DNA of 64,000 bases. Origin: Chrysoperla carnea. Taxonomy: Eukaryota; Arthropoda; Insecta; Neuroptera; Chrysopidae. Of the stretch, positions 46,683 to 58,700 are shown piece after piece; the first letter of the stretch is position 1, and the number at the start of each line of letters is the position of its first letter. The stretch lies in contig NC_058339.1 in the NCBI RefSeq assembly GCF_905475395.1, positions 12,346,001 through 12,410,000 on the forward strand. Reading direction: 5' to 3'. A model generated the notes under the pieces. That model had not been told where the DNA came from and did no database searches. It worked only from the letters and a program-made list of their open reading frames with translations. The position numbers and the translations under genes are program-made.

Positions 46683-47272
46683 TTAAAGACACAAGAGATT
46701 TTTTAAACAATCGAATTATTTAACGCGTAAATGTAAATACAATTCGTAAAGTTACCATTTCCCATGTCTAACTTTTTGTAATTCATATCGAGGTTTCTGG
46801 CTTTTTGTATAATCCTTGAATTCATTGCGTTGTTTGTCCAACTCTATGACCATAATGTAAGATAGTATCATATTGATGACTTGACCACAACTTCAAATAA
46901 TAATAAAATATACTTTGTGATTGAATGAATGAATGAATGGGTCATTTTCATTGTTAAAATACTTCATCATCTACTTCTACTCTCTTCTGTTACTCTCTTT
47001 TCAATGAGATTCAATTGTATTTTGTATTTGTGATTGGTTGTCGATGTCGATGTCGATGTTGTCGGTTTGAGTTTGATTTAGTTTTTAGTGACCTAAATGT
47101 ATTTTATTCTATTGTTGTTAGTACGTATACAAGTTAAGGATATTATTGTTAGTATATATAATACTTTTTGTATATCTACCTTGTCTTTATTGTTGTTGAT
47201 TTTCTTTTGATTTTCGGGATATTTAATTTATCTTAAAACTATTAGTAGTGTTAATCAAATATTTTACTTTAT

Positions 47273-47715
47273 ATACAAGGTGTTCCGTGACTCGATAAAC
47301 ATAGCTTAAGAGCGTATTCTTTGGACACTTTTTAGTCGAAAGTGCATTATATACTTTTTTTCAAAAGCCAATAGTTAAGAAGTTAAATAAGTTATAAATT
47401 AAAATTAATTATAAATTAATCTGGTAGGCCATCTGGTAGGTCTGGTAGTCAATGGCTACGTTTACAAATCAAGAATAGGCCGATATTCATTTTATTTGCT
47501 TTGTCATTTGGCAGAAAAAGGAAATTTTTCTAAAGCTAATGCAGAACGTCCCGTAAAGCAAGCACTTTTCGACGAAGAAGCTATTAGACCGTGAGACATC
47601 ACGGTTTGTTTTTTTTATGATGAATACATGCTCGAACCTTCGTGAGTGTTTTTTTTTGAGGAGTCTACCAAACTTTCCTCGATCTTTTTTTCGAAAAGGT
47701 TGCGTTTTCAAATGA
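47273..47715 (+). pseudogene. Transposon end with possible fossil HTH-domain coding remnant
   Basis: ACAAGGTGTTCCGTGACTCG at 47276 followed by TATTCTTTGGACA and AAAGTGCATTATATAC matches the reverse complement of 53553-53635. Downstream, from 47452, a broken frame reads MATFTNQE-stop-ADIHF, and then in another frame AEKGNFSKANAERPVKQALF. This vaguely resembles the N-terminal helix-turn-helix domain (DUF4817-like) of some insect transposon proteins. The reading is interrupted by a stop and a frameshift, and the family call is tentative. Confidence 0.35.
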
Positions 47716-47794
47716 GCATGATGGTGTCATATTAGAGTTATCGTTTTGAAAAAACGCAGCAGGCAATTTGGTATATAAGCTCATGGGTGCAGTA

Positions 47795-48115
47795 TTTTTG
47801 TTTGTGTGTGTGTCTGTATGTCTGTGGCATCGTAGAGCCTAAACGGATGAACCGATTTTGATTTTTTTGGTTTTGTTTGAAAAGTAATTTAATGGAGATT
47901 GTTTTTAGCTATGTTTCAAGTGCGAACTTAGGGATCCGTATCCGAAATAATTAAAAATTGGCGCTGATCTTCACAAATCGGCTCAGGTTGGTAATGGTTT
48001 TAAGGGAATAGGCAATTTAATGGAGAGTGTTCTTAGATAGTTTCAAATGCGAGTTTATTGTTCCATAGCCGAAAAATTTATCTGGGGTTTTTTAAGGTTT
48101 GTAAATTTCACTTGT
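47795..48115 (+). repeat. Dispersed repeat, partner of 37055-37400
   Basis: GTCTGTGGCATCGTAGAGCC, AACCGATTTTGATTTTTTTG, AGCTATGTTTCAAGTGCGAA, AAAAATTGGCG, AATTTAATGGAGAGTGTTCT and GTAAATTTCACTTG lie in the same order as the copy at 37 kb. Confidence 0.8.
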
Positions 48116-48962
48116 TAAATAATAAAACATGAAACTACTTTACTAAAAAATGTCTTTACTTTATTAGTTAAATTCAATAGTGTGACACATGTATAATAAA
48201 AAAGTTTCATATTTGTAGCGACAAACTTGTAGCAAATAAAATGCTTCGTTTTCGACATCCAGAGGGCTGTAGTTTGTGAAATAATATTTTTTATAAATTA
48301 AATTTAGTTTTATAACCGTTCTTACAAAAAAAATATGATAAACAAAACGATGTAATGCATGAATAAACCGAAATAACTCTAGTGGTTTAGTTTATACATA
48401 TATGTGCACATCAACTTATATACCTTTATTCACTACCTTTACATTAAATATATTTAAAATTCATGTATAATACTTATGCTCTACAACACCATATGAGAAA
48501 ACTGTATGGCGCTTGGTCCATTTAGAAAATGAGTAAACAACCAGAGGCCATTTTATTATTTATGCGGTAGAAAAGATGTGTTTTGAAATGGTGGAGATAA
48601 TATAATATACAGACAGCGGAATGAGGAATATATGATTTTGTTGAGAGCTATGTACACTCTACTTCCAACAGTCGGGATGTTTTTCCATCATAAAGGTCCG
48701 TTATGTTTCTATAACCGTCGTTCTCAACATATTTTCTTTTTCAGTAATAAGTTCTTCCTTTGTATATCCTGGGAATTGTCGATTTTAACTGTTAAATTAT
48801 TATAACAGTGCATCTTCTTGGAAAGTTAAATTTAACTTTTTTTTAAATTATTATCAAGACGAATTAAGATTGAAACTAGTGATTATTAATATTAATAAGT
48901 AAAGTTTAATTATTATCCGAAGATAATACACTCCTCAGGTCCGAAAGTAGGGCGTGGCAAAG

Positions 48963-49490
48963 GAGGCAACCCACTTATTTTGGATTATTTTTATCAGCTG
49001 TGTTTTTATCATTTATGTGCTTATTTCCGGGACCCGAACTCCACATTCTTGAAACCTATTAGAGCTAGGTAAATTATGACCTCAAATTTGAAAAATATGG
49101 CCCAAATTTAGTAGGACTACATACTTAGTTTATCAAAATTGGATAAAATTTGGATGTGATAGAGCAAAATTAAATTTTTTGGATTCTGATGACGTCATAA
49201 AGTTAAAAAATTCGATTTTTTTGATAATTCAGACAAATTTTATCCGATCTTATTCGAATTTTTTTTGAAACCCACTAACTTTGGGTCATTCTTTTTAGCT
49301 GTGATGTCAATTTTTCGCTAGCTCTCACTTATGCACTGAATTCCGGAACCAGGATTCCAAATTCTGGAAATCTGTTAGAGTTAGGTTAATTTTGATCACA
49401 AATTTGAAAAGTATGATCCCAATTTGTAGGATTACATACTTGGTGTCTAAAAATTGGATAAAATTTGGATGTGTTAGAGCAAAATGTTAT
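48963..49490 (+). repeat. Two tandem copies of a ~300-bp unit
   Basis: ACCCACTTATTTTGG...AGCTGTG...ATTTCCGGGACCC...TTAGAGCTAGG...CAAATTTGAAAA...ACATACTTAG...TTGGATAAAATTTGGATGTG followed by RTAGAGC recurs from 49268 as ACCCACTAACTTTGGG...AGCTGTG...ATTCCGGAACC...TTAGAGTTAGG...and so on. Confidence 0.8.
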
Positions 49491-50410
49491 ATTGAACAAA
49501 ATCTTAATATTATTTGGTATAGACTATACGTGAGATGGCGGTAGCATTGAATTATTATGAGAACTAACAAACGATCCTTTATACAAACCCATATATAAAA
49601 AAAAAATTTGATTTGATTGTAGGCACACAAAATTGAAATCTGTCCTCATAATTTACATACCTTTAAAAAGCTATTTTCATATGGAAGTTTTCATATCCGT
49701 TTTTGAGAATACATTACTACGTATTTATACCAACAAATATTTATATATAAAAATGGGACTGGCATAGAAAGGCGTGATTTGAAAAACGCTGTCAGTCGTA
49801 TCAATTTTTCCAAATGTTTCTCTTTTTTCCTTATATTTCCAGAAGAATAATTCAAAAAAAATTAAGTAACTTGTATTGATTGATATTTGAATTGAAAATT
49901 GTATTTTTAAGTAAATTAATTAAATTTAGTAATTGCAGTTGTAATTCTTAATTAGTTTTAATTTCAATAAGATGACGTTCGTCTAAGCATAGTGTCATAC
50001 TAAGTGTAGATAGAAATTTACTCTGAATGCAATGATCCGTGACAAAAGAATATACTTCTATTGTGCTATACATTTTCATAGAAATATCGCCACAAATAAA
50101 TAGAATTTCAAATAGATAATTTTTATTTTAATTCAATATAGAAATTTTAAAAAAAAAGAGACCTCATTACATTTTAAATTATGTCATTTCTTGTTAATTT
50201 AAAATACATGTTTCTTATTTAAAAATATATAAAAATGTGTAAAAAAAAACGGCAATAGTAATAAATTATCTGGGATATGCATAATATATTTTTATTTTGG
50301 TTGCAATAATTTTATTTTACTATACAGAAAATCAGTTTTTAAATATTTATGCATTCGTTTCTTGTATGTACAGGTTGTTTGTAAAATATTGAAAATAACA
50401 TATATCTAAA

Positions 50411-50580
50411 CTAATATTATAAAGACGAAACTTTTGATTTTTTGATTGGTTGTTTTTAATGGATAAACTTAAAAACTATTGAACCGATTTTAAGAATTCT
50501 TTCATCTATAGAAAGCTGCATTATCAGCGATAGCATGAGCTGTATTTTATTTTAAAAAAAATCATTAGGGACCGTCGCAA
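50411..50580 (+). repeat. Dispersed insect repeat fragment (TATAAAGACGAAAC...GAACCGATTTT)
   Basis: TAATATTATAAAGACGAAAC, ACTATTGAACCGATTTTAAG and the GAAAGCTGCATTATC...GCATGAGCTGTATTTTATTT block, the last also seen at 26074-26120. Probably the 5' part of the same family as the tandem pair at 26 kb. Confidence 0.55.
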
Positions 50581-51232
50581 CTCACATACTATTCGAATGG
50601 TCAAGAGATCTTCTACCAATGCAACGATGCGAATGGAATGATATCGCTTACTTCTTCTCTCGTCTTTTAGCATTGAATTAAGACGATAAACAAAAAATTA
50701 TTTAGGCCACTTTTCATCATTATCGTCTGTATTCCTTGAATTCATTTACGCTTTAAAGGATTTAATTCCTTCTTAATTATATTTTGAACATTCTGTGAAT
50801 ATTTTGTGTTGCAAAAGTTTATATTCTAGTGTACATTTGCATGTGTATTTTTCTTTAAGATAAGTTGAAAATTTATTGCTTATATATATATATACAATTA
50901 TATAATAAGTTTTCGTGAATAATAATAACATTTTTCAATTTTTACAATATTGAAATAATTTATGTTTAGTAAATATTATTTTACTATATTACTATCACCA
51001 ATAAAAATATCTGTTTTCTTGCAACTTACAACAACTAAAATTCATAAAGTCATACAAAGTACGAGCCACGAATACAAAATATCGTACATAAATAATTTAT
51101 TTATGCTTTGCAAACCATAGTGTTTTTCATCTCAACTTCTGGATAGAAAATAGTCCAAAGAATTTTGTATCTAATGTGGGCGAATATATTTAAAATTGAA
51201 AAAAACTTATATTAGTTCGGCTATATATATTT

Positions 51233-51543
51233 CGGAAACGGCTCCAAAGATTTCCTTGAAAATTAGTATGTAGGGGTTTTCTGGTGCGAAAAATCGATCT
51301 GGGTTGGTTTTATTTTTAGAAAACGTCATTTTATTCGTGTTTTCCAGAAAAACTGAAATATTGACTGCAAAATGTAACTCTTCTCGACATCTATTGGTGA
51401 CAAAATAAAGTACATTACCGAGACAATCAAATTGGTATTTGTGTGGAGACATTTTAAATGGTTCTTATATATTAGTGATAAAATTTGTGCCTTTTTAACT
51501 AAAAAAATACCGTGATAGAGTACAGCTCGGTGATCCAGGTACT
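51233..51543 (-). repeat. Dispersed repeat, inverted copy of 34387-34695
   Basis: Reverse complement of the 34.4-kb copy. The minus-strand open frame at 51207-51452 is read from this repeat and is not considered a gene. Confidence 0.7.
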
Positions 51544-51554
51544 TATCTATAAAT

Positions 51555-52010
51555 ATATAGGAGACTTTCTATAGATATAGATAGTCACTCATCACGATAT
51601 CTCTGGAACTATAGGACCTAGAGACTTGAAATTTGGCAGGAATATTCCTTTTGCCAAGTAGAGGTCAGCTAAGAACGGATTTTACGAAATTCCACCCACA
51701 AGGGGGGTTGCGGGGGTGTTCATGAATAAAAAATTCATATTTTTCAATTATGGCTTTTAATAGTTCAAAACTTGGTCAGAATGTTTTAAATTACATTTAG
51801 AAATTTTTTTAACCTTCGGAGGGTAGAAAGGTGTAGCGAGAAAGTGGGAAGGAAATATCGAATATTTACAAATATACCTAAGTGGGGTATCAAATAAAAG
51901 AGCATGACGTGTACATTACAAAACTGTTATCCAACGCAAGGAAATGTGGAGGGAGGGGTGCAAGTGGGGATGTTGCCCAGCAAAGCGGGTAGTTCCCAGC
52001 TAGTATTATA
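51555..52010 (+). repeat. Dispersed repeat ending GCGGGTAGTTCCCAGCTAGT
   Basis: Begins near CTCATCACGATATCTCTGGA and includes GGACCTAGAGACTTGAAATT, GAGGTCAGCTAAGAACGGAT, CACAAGGGGGGTTGCGGGGG and AAGTGGGGTATCAAATAAAA, and ends CAGCAAAGCGGGTAGTTCCC then AGCTAGT. Repeats of this pattern are common in insect genomes. The CTAG(T) terminus would fit a Helitron, but I see no proven 5' TC end, so the class is left open. Confidence 0.6.
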
Positions 52011-53552
52011 TATGTATGTATTATATTACAAACAATATTGAAAATATTTTGTAAAAGGATATGAGATTATATTAGGTAGAGTATTATATATGGAGAAAAT
52101 ATTTTAATTAAAATAAAATAATTATTGAATAACAGTTTTATGTTATTTCAATAAATAAACCAACCGCCATATTATTTACCTTTCATCTGATGCCATATAG
52201 ATGTATTATATGTACAATACATGTGTATGTATGTATTATATAAACCATGTACACTTCAATAGTTTAGAATCATCCACACATCAAATACATATGCACAAAA
52301 ACATTTATACTTCAAACTGATAATATATTCGACTCATACCTCTCTCAACAATATTCTAAAGTGACAATATAACATAATGTAGGGTAGACCGGGGCTAGTT
52401 GAGCAGGTTTTGGCTTGTCACTCGTTTATCTTCTAAACGAGTAATCATATTTACTTGATTCACATATCAATAGATAGTCTATTCTTTCCCTTAAAAAAAA
52501 CCTCTATAAGAGAGAAAGGCTACCCATGTACCTGCATTAGAAACTGAGACTGAAACTCGGGTTAGTGAGAAACCTCTATAAGCGAAAATGAGATTGTGCT
52601 CCTTTGAACACTCTCTTATCCAGGTTTGACTATTTAACGATTTAACGACGAAAATACTCTCATTTCAATAGAAATGCTATCCAGTAAATAACAATTTGCG
52701 CGAGAAACTACCAAGTACTACCAAGTACTTCTTACTCAACTAACTAACCGGCATTAGACAATTTTAACCAACTTTTATTTGGGAAATTTTGAGTTTAAAA
52801 AAGACAAATCCACAGTTTTATCAGTTAAAAAAAATAAATAATCCATGTACAAATAATATGTACATGTTTTGTATCAAGTAAATTCTAAAAGTTTTGTATA
52901 ATGAATGGTTTTAAATGAATATATTATATTATAGTTTGTTGAATAATAATAATATTTTAATACTTTGATCTTTCAAAATCATTCAAGGTATTAAATTAAT
53001 ATATAATATTTAGTTGGATGGTTGGGTTATGATTTATAGGGTCAGTTATTTCTTGTTTGAAATTTATATAAATGAAAAGGGTATACTTCGGTCATCTTAG
53101 AATACTTAATAATAATTTCTAATCTGTTGCTTTATCAACTAAATATTTATTAATTTATACCTATATATTTGAATTAATTTTATTTACGTCAAATTTTGTT
53201 GAAATTTTTAAGCTAGAAAAAGCAAGCGAAAATTAATAAATTAAAAATTTTGTACTTGCTATCTTGATATATCAAATGGTAATTAATTAGCACAGGTCAG
53301 AAGTGGCCTTACTGTTAGGCACCATGCATACAATTGCTGATATTCCGGCCGACTGACAACCTCGTATTTCCATCACAATATCCATAAATAATGTTAATAT
53401 CGGCATTTTCTTGATTTGTAAGCGTAGACATTAAATTAATCTTAAAATTCTACCTCAAAAATAAAAATTAAGTTTACCCCTCTTGATTATTATCTTTGGG
53501 GACATAATAGTGCAAATAGCTCTTTAACTATTGCGTTTTGGACAAAATTATA

Positions 53553-53635
53553 TTAGGCACTTTCGTCTTAAACTGTCCAAAGAATACTTTCTTAAGCTTC
53601 TCCCATCGAGTCACGGGACACTCTATATATATAGG
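53553..53635 (-). repeat. Transposon end, inverted partner of 47273-47365
   Basis: Minus strand reads AGAGTGTCCCGTGACTCGAT...GCTTAAGAAAGTATTCTTTG...CGAAAGTGC, matching the start of the 47.27-kb element. Confidence 0.7.
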
Positions 53636-53658
53636 CAATAGGCTTCTGAGCATGTTTA

Positions 53659-53843
53659 TATAGGGTGTTCGTTAATTGAGCCTAGAAAAGATTACTGCGA
53701 GATTAAGCTTATCAAGACGAACGAAAAAGGTCTTTAACAAATATCGATCTGACGGATGATTTTCGAGATATACCCAGATATTTTTATCCAATCACAAAAC
53801 ACTTAGAGTTAGGTGGTAAGTCAATTAAAGAACACTCTGTGTA
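53659..53843. mobile_element. MITE with TAGGGTGTTCGTTAATTGA ends
   Basis: Left TAGGGTGTTCGTTAATTGA and right TCAATTAAAGAACACTCTGT are reverse complements with few mismatches. About 185 bp. Confidence 0.65.
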
Positions 53844-55254
53844 AAGAACTATTAAACTGCCTTATTAACTGGGGGTGACACAGCCTTTGAATCGAGATAC
53901 AGCAATCCTAGCTTTAATGTGTTTGCCGTTTCGATAATTCTACTTCGCGAAAGTATCAATCAATTCAGTAACTATAACAACGACATGTAAACGTATTAGA
54001 AAATATTTTAATAACAGCAGTCAGTATACCCTAGTTGCTAGTGCCAGAGAGAGAGAAATCTTTCATCAAAATGGTTATATTCTATAAAAAAAAAGTTATT
54101 CAATGTATTCATATACATATTTCATGCGAAATGAGTATTTTGGTATATATTAACACTATTCTCCACTTTACCTGTAGATGATCTTTAATGAACAGATTAT
54201 AATTAACATAACTATTAATAAGTAATACCGATTGAAGTAATGTAATAATCCAAGCGCATTTGCTATAGTCTCTACTTTAAAAAAATTATAGTTAATAAAT
54301 CAATAATTAACTATTAATTAATTAATAATTTACTGCTAATTAATTATTAGCTATTATAAGGATTTAATTATTAATTAATTTTATAATAATTTATTCATAA
54401 TTATTTTACCAATTGAAAATTCAACATTAGGTTACACTGCAAATACAATGCTACGTGTACTTAGACCGCGTTTAAAATAAATTAAAAAAAAATATAAAAA
54501 CGAAAGAAAGTGATTATGCCAATGCTTTTAAGTGCAATTCTATGATTTAAGTGTGGATTGAGAATGTTAAATTTATTTGAGAGTTTCATTCATGTTTCCC
54601 AAATTTTTCACTGATTTAACCGGTATTATAGGTTTTACACAAGAAAACTATCAAAAAATTCATTTTTACAAGGTTAAATTGGCCATATGGCTTCCCATCC
54701 GCACTCTATGTTCTAGCTAGAGCAAATTTAGAAACAGTCTAAATGTGCCTTAAAGGTATCATGATCATTAAAGGTACCTTGTTCTTATATGACTTTTTTT
54801 GAGACCTTCTAAATTTTACGGGAGGGAGAAAATGTGGGAAATTGTAATATTGATATTTGATTCTATGTATGTGTTGTATAGGTATGACACGATAAAAGGG
54901 TTTTGTTGAATGCTTTATATATGCATAGCTGTCCGTCGTGCATCCGGATACACAAAACAAAACCATTTGTTTACATTTAATTTCAGCAGGTGATTATATC
55001 GACTAAAATAACCACAATGACAATCAAATGAAATTACAGGGTTTATATTTTGTTTAATAAATTTATAAATTCGAGTATTTTCTACTTACTTTCATCGAAA
55101 ACAAAAAGCACTTAAGTTAATATTATTATATTGGCTGCGTCATTTGTTATTTCTCTGAATTTTTTAAATATCGCCCATAACTTTTAATACATAAAAACTC
55201 GTTATTCATTGGGTGAAATAAGTTAGAAATTCGAAAAAAAGATCCTAAACTTAC

Positions 55255-55560
55255 CTTTTGCATTTTAGGACAATTACTTCATTAAATTTCATTACTGGAG
55301 TTTTGTTAAATTCCTCTGGGGAGTGGAAAAGTAATGTAAATTTGGATAAGTCGGCTTCCATGGAGAACCCCAAAGTAGCAGTGGATTCTCCTGAAAAAAG
55401 TTGGAGCTGTTTAAGAACAACGGAAGGGATTTGACAGATTTTAACTGAATGGTCGTGAAAGGAAGTTGGCCTAAAATATGACAGTCTTCTCGGAACGAGA
55501 TATGGGCAATGGCAGAGTAACAAGAGATGCGCAACAACAATATATCAAATATGTTTCAAT
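55255..55560. other. Unexplained less AT-rich patch with open frames on both strands
   Basis: On the plus strand a possible acceptor (TTTTGCATTTTAG) is followed by a frame open for about 55 codons. On the minus strand two overlapping frames (90 and 82 codons) are open, one ending next to GTAAGT. No domain was recognised in any frame. It could be an isolated exon, a decayed transposon piece or chance. Confidence 0.25.
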
Positions 55561-58435
55561 TTAAAAGAAGTAACTTACAATCCGATTAACACCAAAGAAA
55601 ACAATGTAGAGATAAAACCGCGTGCAGAAGGTTTCGGGGATCGTTCCGGAACCAGAAAACACTTTTTCTGTATTTTTTTACAACAAAAGAAACGTATTTA
55701 AAAAAGAATTAGCGATTTGTAAAAATTTATCGAATTCTCTATCAAAATCCGCTAAGTTTATCCAACTATTATAAAAAAAAAGATACTATAGAGTCAAAAA
55801 ATAAAAAACAAAAATTATTTTTGCATAATATTTAACAACCATGGTCATTGAAAATAACATCGAATCGTACCTGAAAATGCCAAAACCACGATAATAATAC
55901 TGAAAATACAACGATATCGGTCGTGAATGTCAATGTATGTTTGTTGTCCACCACATATATTGATAAAAAAGTATAAATTAAAATTGTATATTTATTTTTA
56001 ATTTAACTTATGTACTTGTGCTTCGAACATCCAAATATTTGTCGATGTATTTCTATATCCATTCATATGATAGTATATCTATATTTTTGTATGCCAATCA
56101 TCTAAAGCCGATTTTCTGAATATTACATATAGTAACCCCCGCCTTTACATGCTAGTGTTGGGGATAAAACCAACACAAGTTGAAATTTGTTTTTACACAG
56201 TATTTATAGTCTGCAGGACAAAGATATGTACAAAAAAATTACAGAATTGGACGACATGATACATTCCGTCATTCTTCACATGACGTTTGAACAATAGAAA
56301 CATTTCGAGCATGTCATCTTCCATTACGAATTAAAAAAATATTCTCATTTTACACACAAAATAGGGATCATTTTAAAGTATATAAAGGGGATCATTTTAC
56401 CCATAACGGCATATTTGAATATCGTCATAAAAACTGACTTTAAAAATTAATAAACGCCTACCAAAATGTTTTATACTAATTTTAAAGTCAACAGAAATCA
56501 AGAGTAATAGAACCAATGGACGAAAACTAACACACTCCAAAAAATTGTGTTGAAATTTGTCTTACCGTAGATCATAACCACAAAAATTAATATTTTGCTA
56601 CGAATCACAAAATAGCTCATACATCGCCATAAGTCTTTGCTGAACGATTAATTTGATCAAGTGGAAGCCGCCTATCGATAACTATACTAGATGGTCTTAA
56701 TGGTTCACTTAAAACAACGAGGGATCATTTTACCTTGAGGACACATTATATAGCACTTTCCTCTATATAGTACTTTACTGGAAAATGTAGAGATTTTGAA
56801 AGTGATTCATCCTCTATTATACGAAAAAAAGAATTTTATTTTAGTGAAAAATACTTTGCGTTTATAATTTTCAAATATTTGTTTTATATATAGTATTGAC
56901 AGTTTTTATTTAAAACAAACCATAACATTTCATGTACGCCAAACAAATGACCTCATTTTTTAAATTTTTAAACAAAAAATATTCGCTACGCAAAGTTTTT
57001 ACTTTTTTATGAACACAAAAATACCACAATCATTATAAAATGAATTTTCATTTTTTGTAAAGGTGGTATATTGAGTGAACCTTTGAAGTGTTTCAACCGA
57101 AATAAGTTTTCAAAACCCTTTTCGTTATAGAGTCTAGCCCTATTTGGGTGTAAGTGAGGAAGTAAAGAAATTCGTAGTGAAAAATGGCGTATTCTGATAT
57201 TTTAATGCTCTGCTTTTTAGACAAGTATCATAATTACGACGATTTTCATCAAGGTATAAAGAATCACGTGTTTGCGATGTAGGATACTTACTTTACGTTA
57301 TTTTATACCATTTATTTTCCCTGAAATTAGCCAATTTATTTTTATTTGTATCAATAAAGAAAAAGAAATTGAAATATAAATATTACAAAAATTTCTCCCT
57401 TTTTTGATTTGCAAAAATGTATTCATTTATACAATGATTACCGTTGGTAAAAAAAAAATCAATTAAAAAACATTTAATAAACAATTTCGTTTTTGTATTT
57501 TTTTTTTTTAATTGAATAAAAGTCCTAATTAGTAACACACATTTAACCAATGATTATTTCCCTTGAAATAAAAATAAAAACAAGTCAGGCGGTACTTAAA
57601 TACCGATTTTATTCATGACTGTGGTTTAATGACTTCTTTATCATTTTGAATGTAAAATTAAATGATTTTGTTGTAAAAATAAATGAATACTTATACTTTT
57701 TTTTTTGCTAACTTATCTCATATCGATAGCGGTTCTATTAGGTAAATTGTTTTAGAGATGAATATTAATAAATTTCTGTTTTAATATTTTCATGAATTTT
57801 TCTGAACAGAAAGGGATGATTGACAAATGAAAACGAACTTTTAATAAAAAAAAAAGAAATAAATATTTATCTTGTTGAACGATTGTATTGGCAGAGTAGA
57901 GTATACATATTTTCAAAGATAAAAAATGAGAACTATATAGGATATTTCGAATTAAATTTTTAAATATTTCAAATCATTATTTTTCCTTAGAGTACAAATT
58001 GGAATAATAACGCTTTCATTTTCCAATACTATAGGATTTCAATAAAACTTTGATTAACAAAGTTTCCAATAGATTATTTTATCGTTCAAAGTTGGCTGAA
58101 AAAATGATGAATCAGGTAGGTTATGCTTTTCAATTGGATATTTCTATATCAAAAAATCAAGAGAGTGTGATAAAAGACTATCTAAAATATTTAGACAATC
58201 TTGTAGTTTACTAATATCATAAAAATATAAGATTGTCGACGATATAAAAACAAAATTTAAATTTAATTATGAGTTCTTCGAAGATCCATCATTTGAAAAA
58301 GAGACGACTATAGTTAAAGTATTGATGATTGAAGAGAGATATCTATATAATCAAATTTATAAGCAGCACTTGTACACAATATATCATATATTTTTGTAGT
58401 GGCGTGGTATTGTAAAGCTAAAAATAACACATTAT

Positions 58436-58700
58436 TGAAGTTATACTTCTTTTGGCGCGTTTGGATGAGAGTGAATTTGTGAGCTGCGCGCGCACGAACG
58501 ACATGATGAAGTTAGCCACAGAATTGAAATAATAAAAAAATATATTTTCAACACTGAATATAGTTACAGTACTGAGTGTTCATACTATACACTACATAGT
58601 ACTTATATCCCTGAGCCAGTTCAAGTCGATGGTTGTGAAATATAGTATTCATATGAATAATTAATTTTGAATGAAAGAAGTATAACTTCTAACGCGTGTA
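58436..58700. mobile_element. Candidate MITE with GAAGTTATACTTCTTT ends
   Basis: TGAAGTTATACTTCTTTTGG near 58436 followed by CGCG, and GAAAGAAGTATAACTTCTAA near 58675 followed by CGCG, form inverted termini. Interior contains a GCGCGCGC run and no coding capacity. Confidence 0.65.

Noticed and set aside
51207-51452. Minus-strand 81-codon frame
   Set aside because: Part of a dispersed repeat with an inverted copy at 34.4 kb; the frame is broken in that copy.
54290-54420. TTAATTAA-rich palindromic patch as an origin or regulatory site
   Set aside because: Simple AT-rich low-complexity DNA; palindromes are expected by composition alone.
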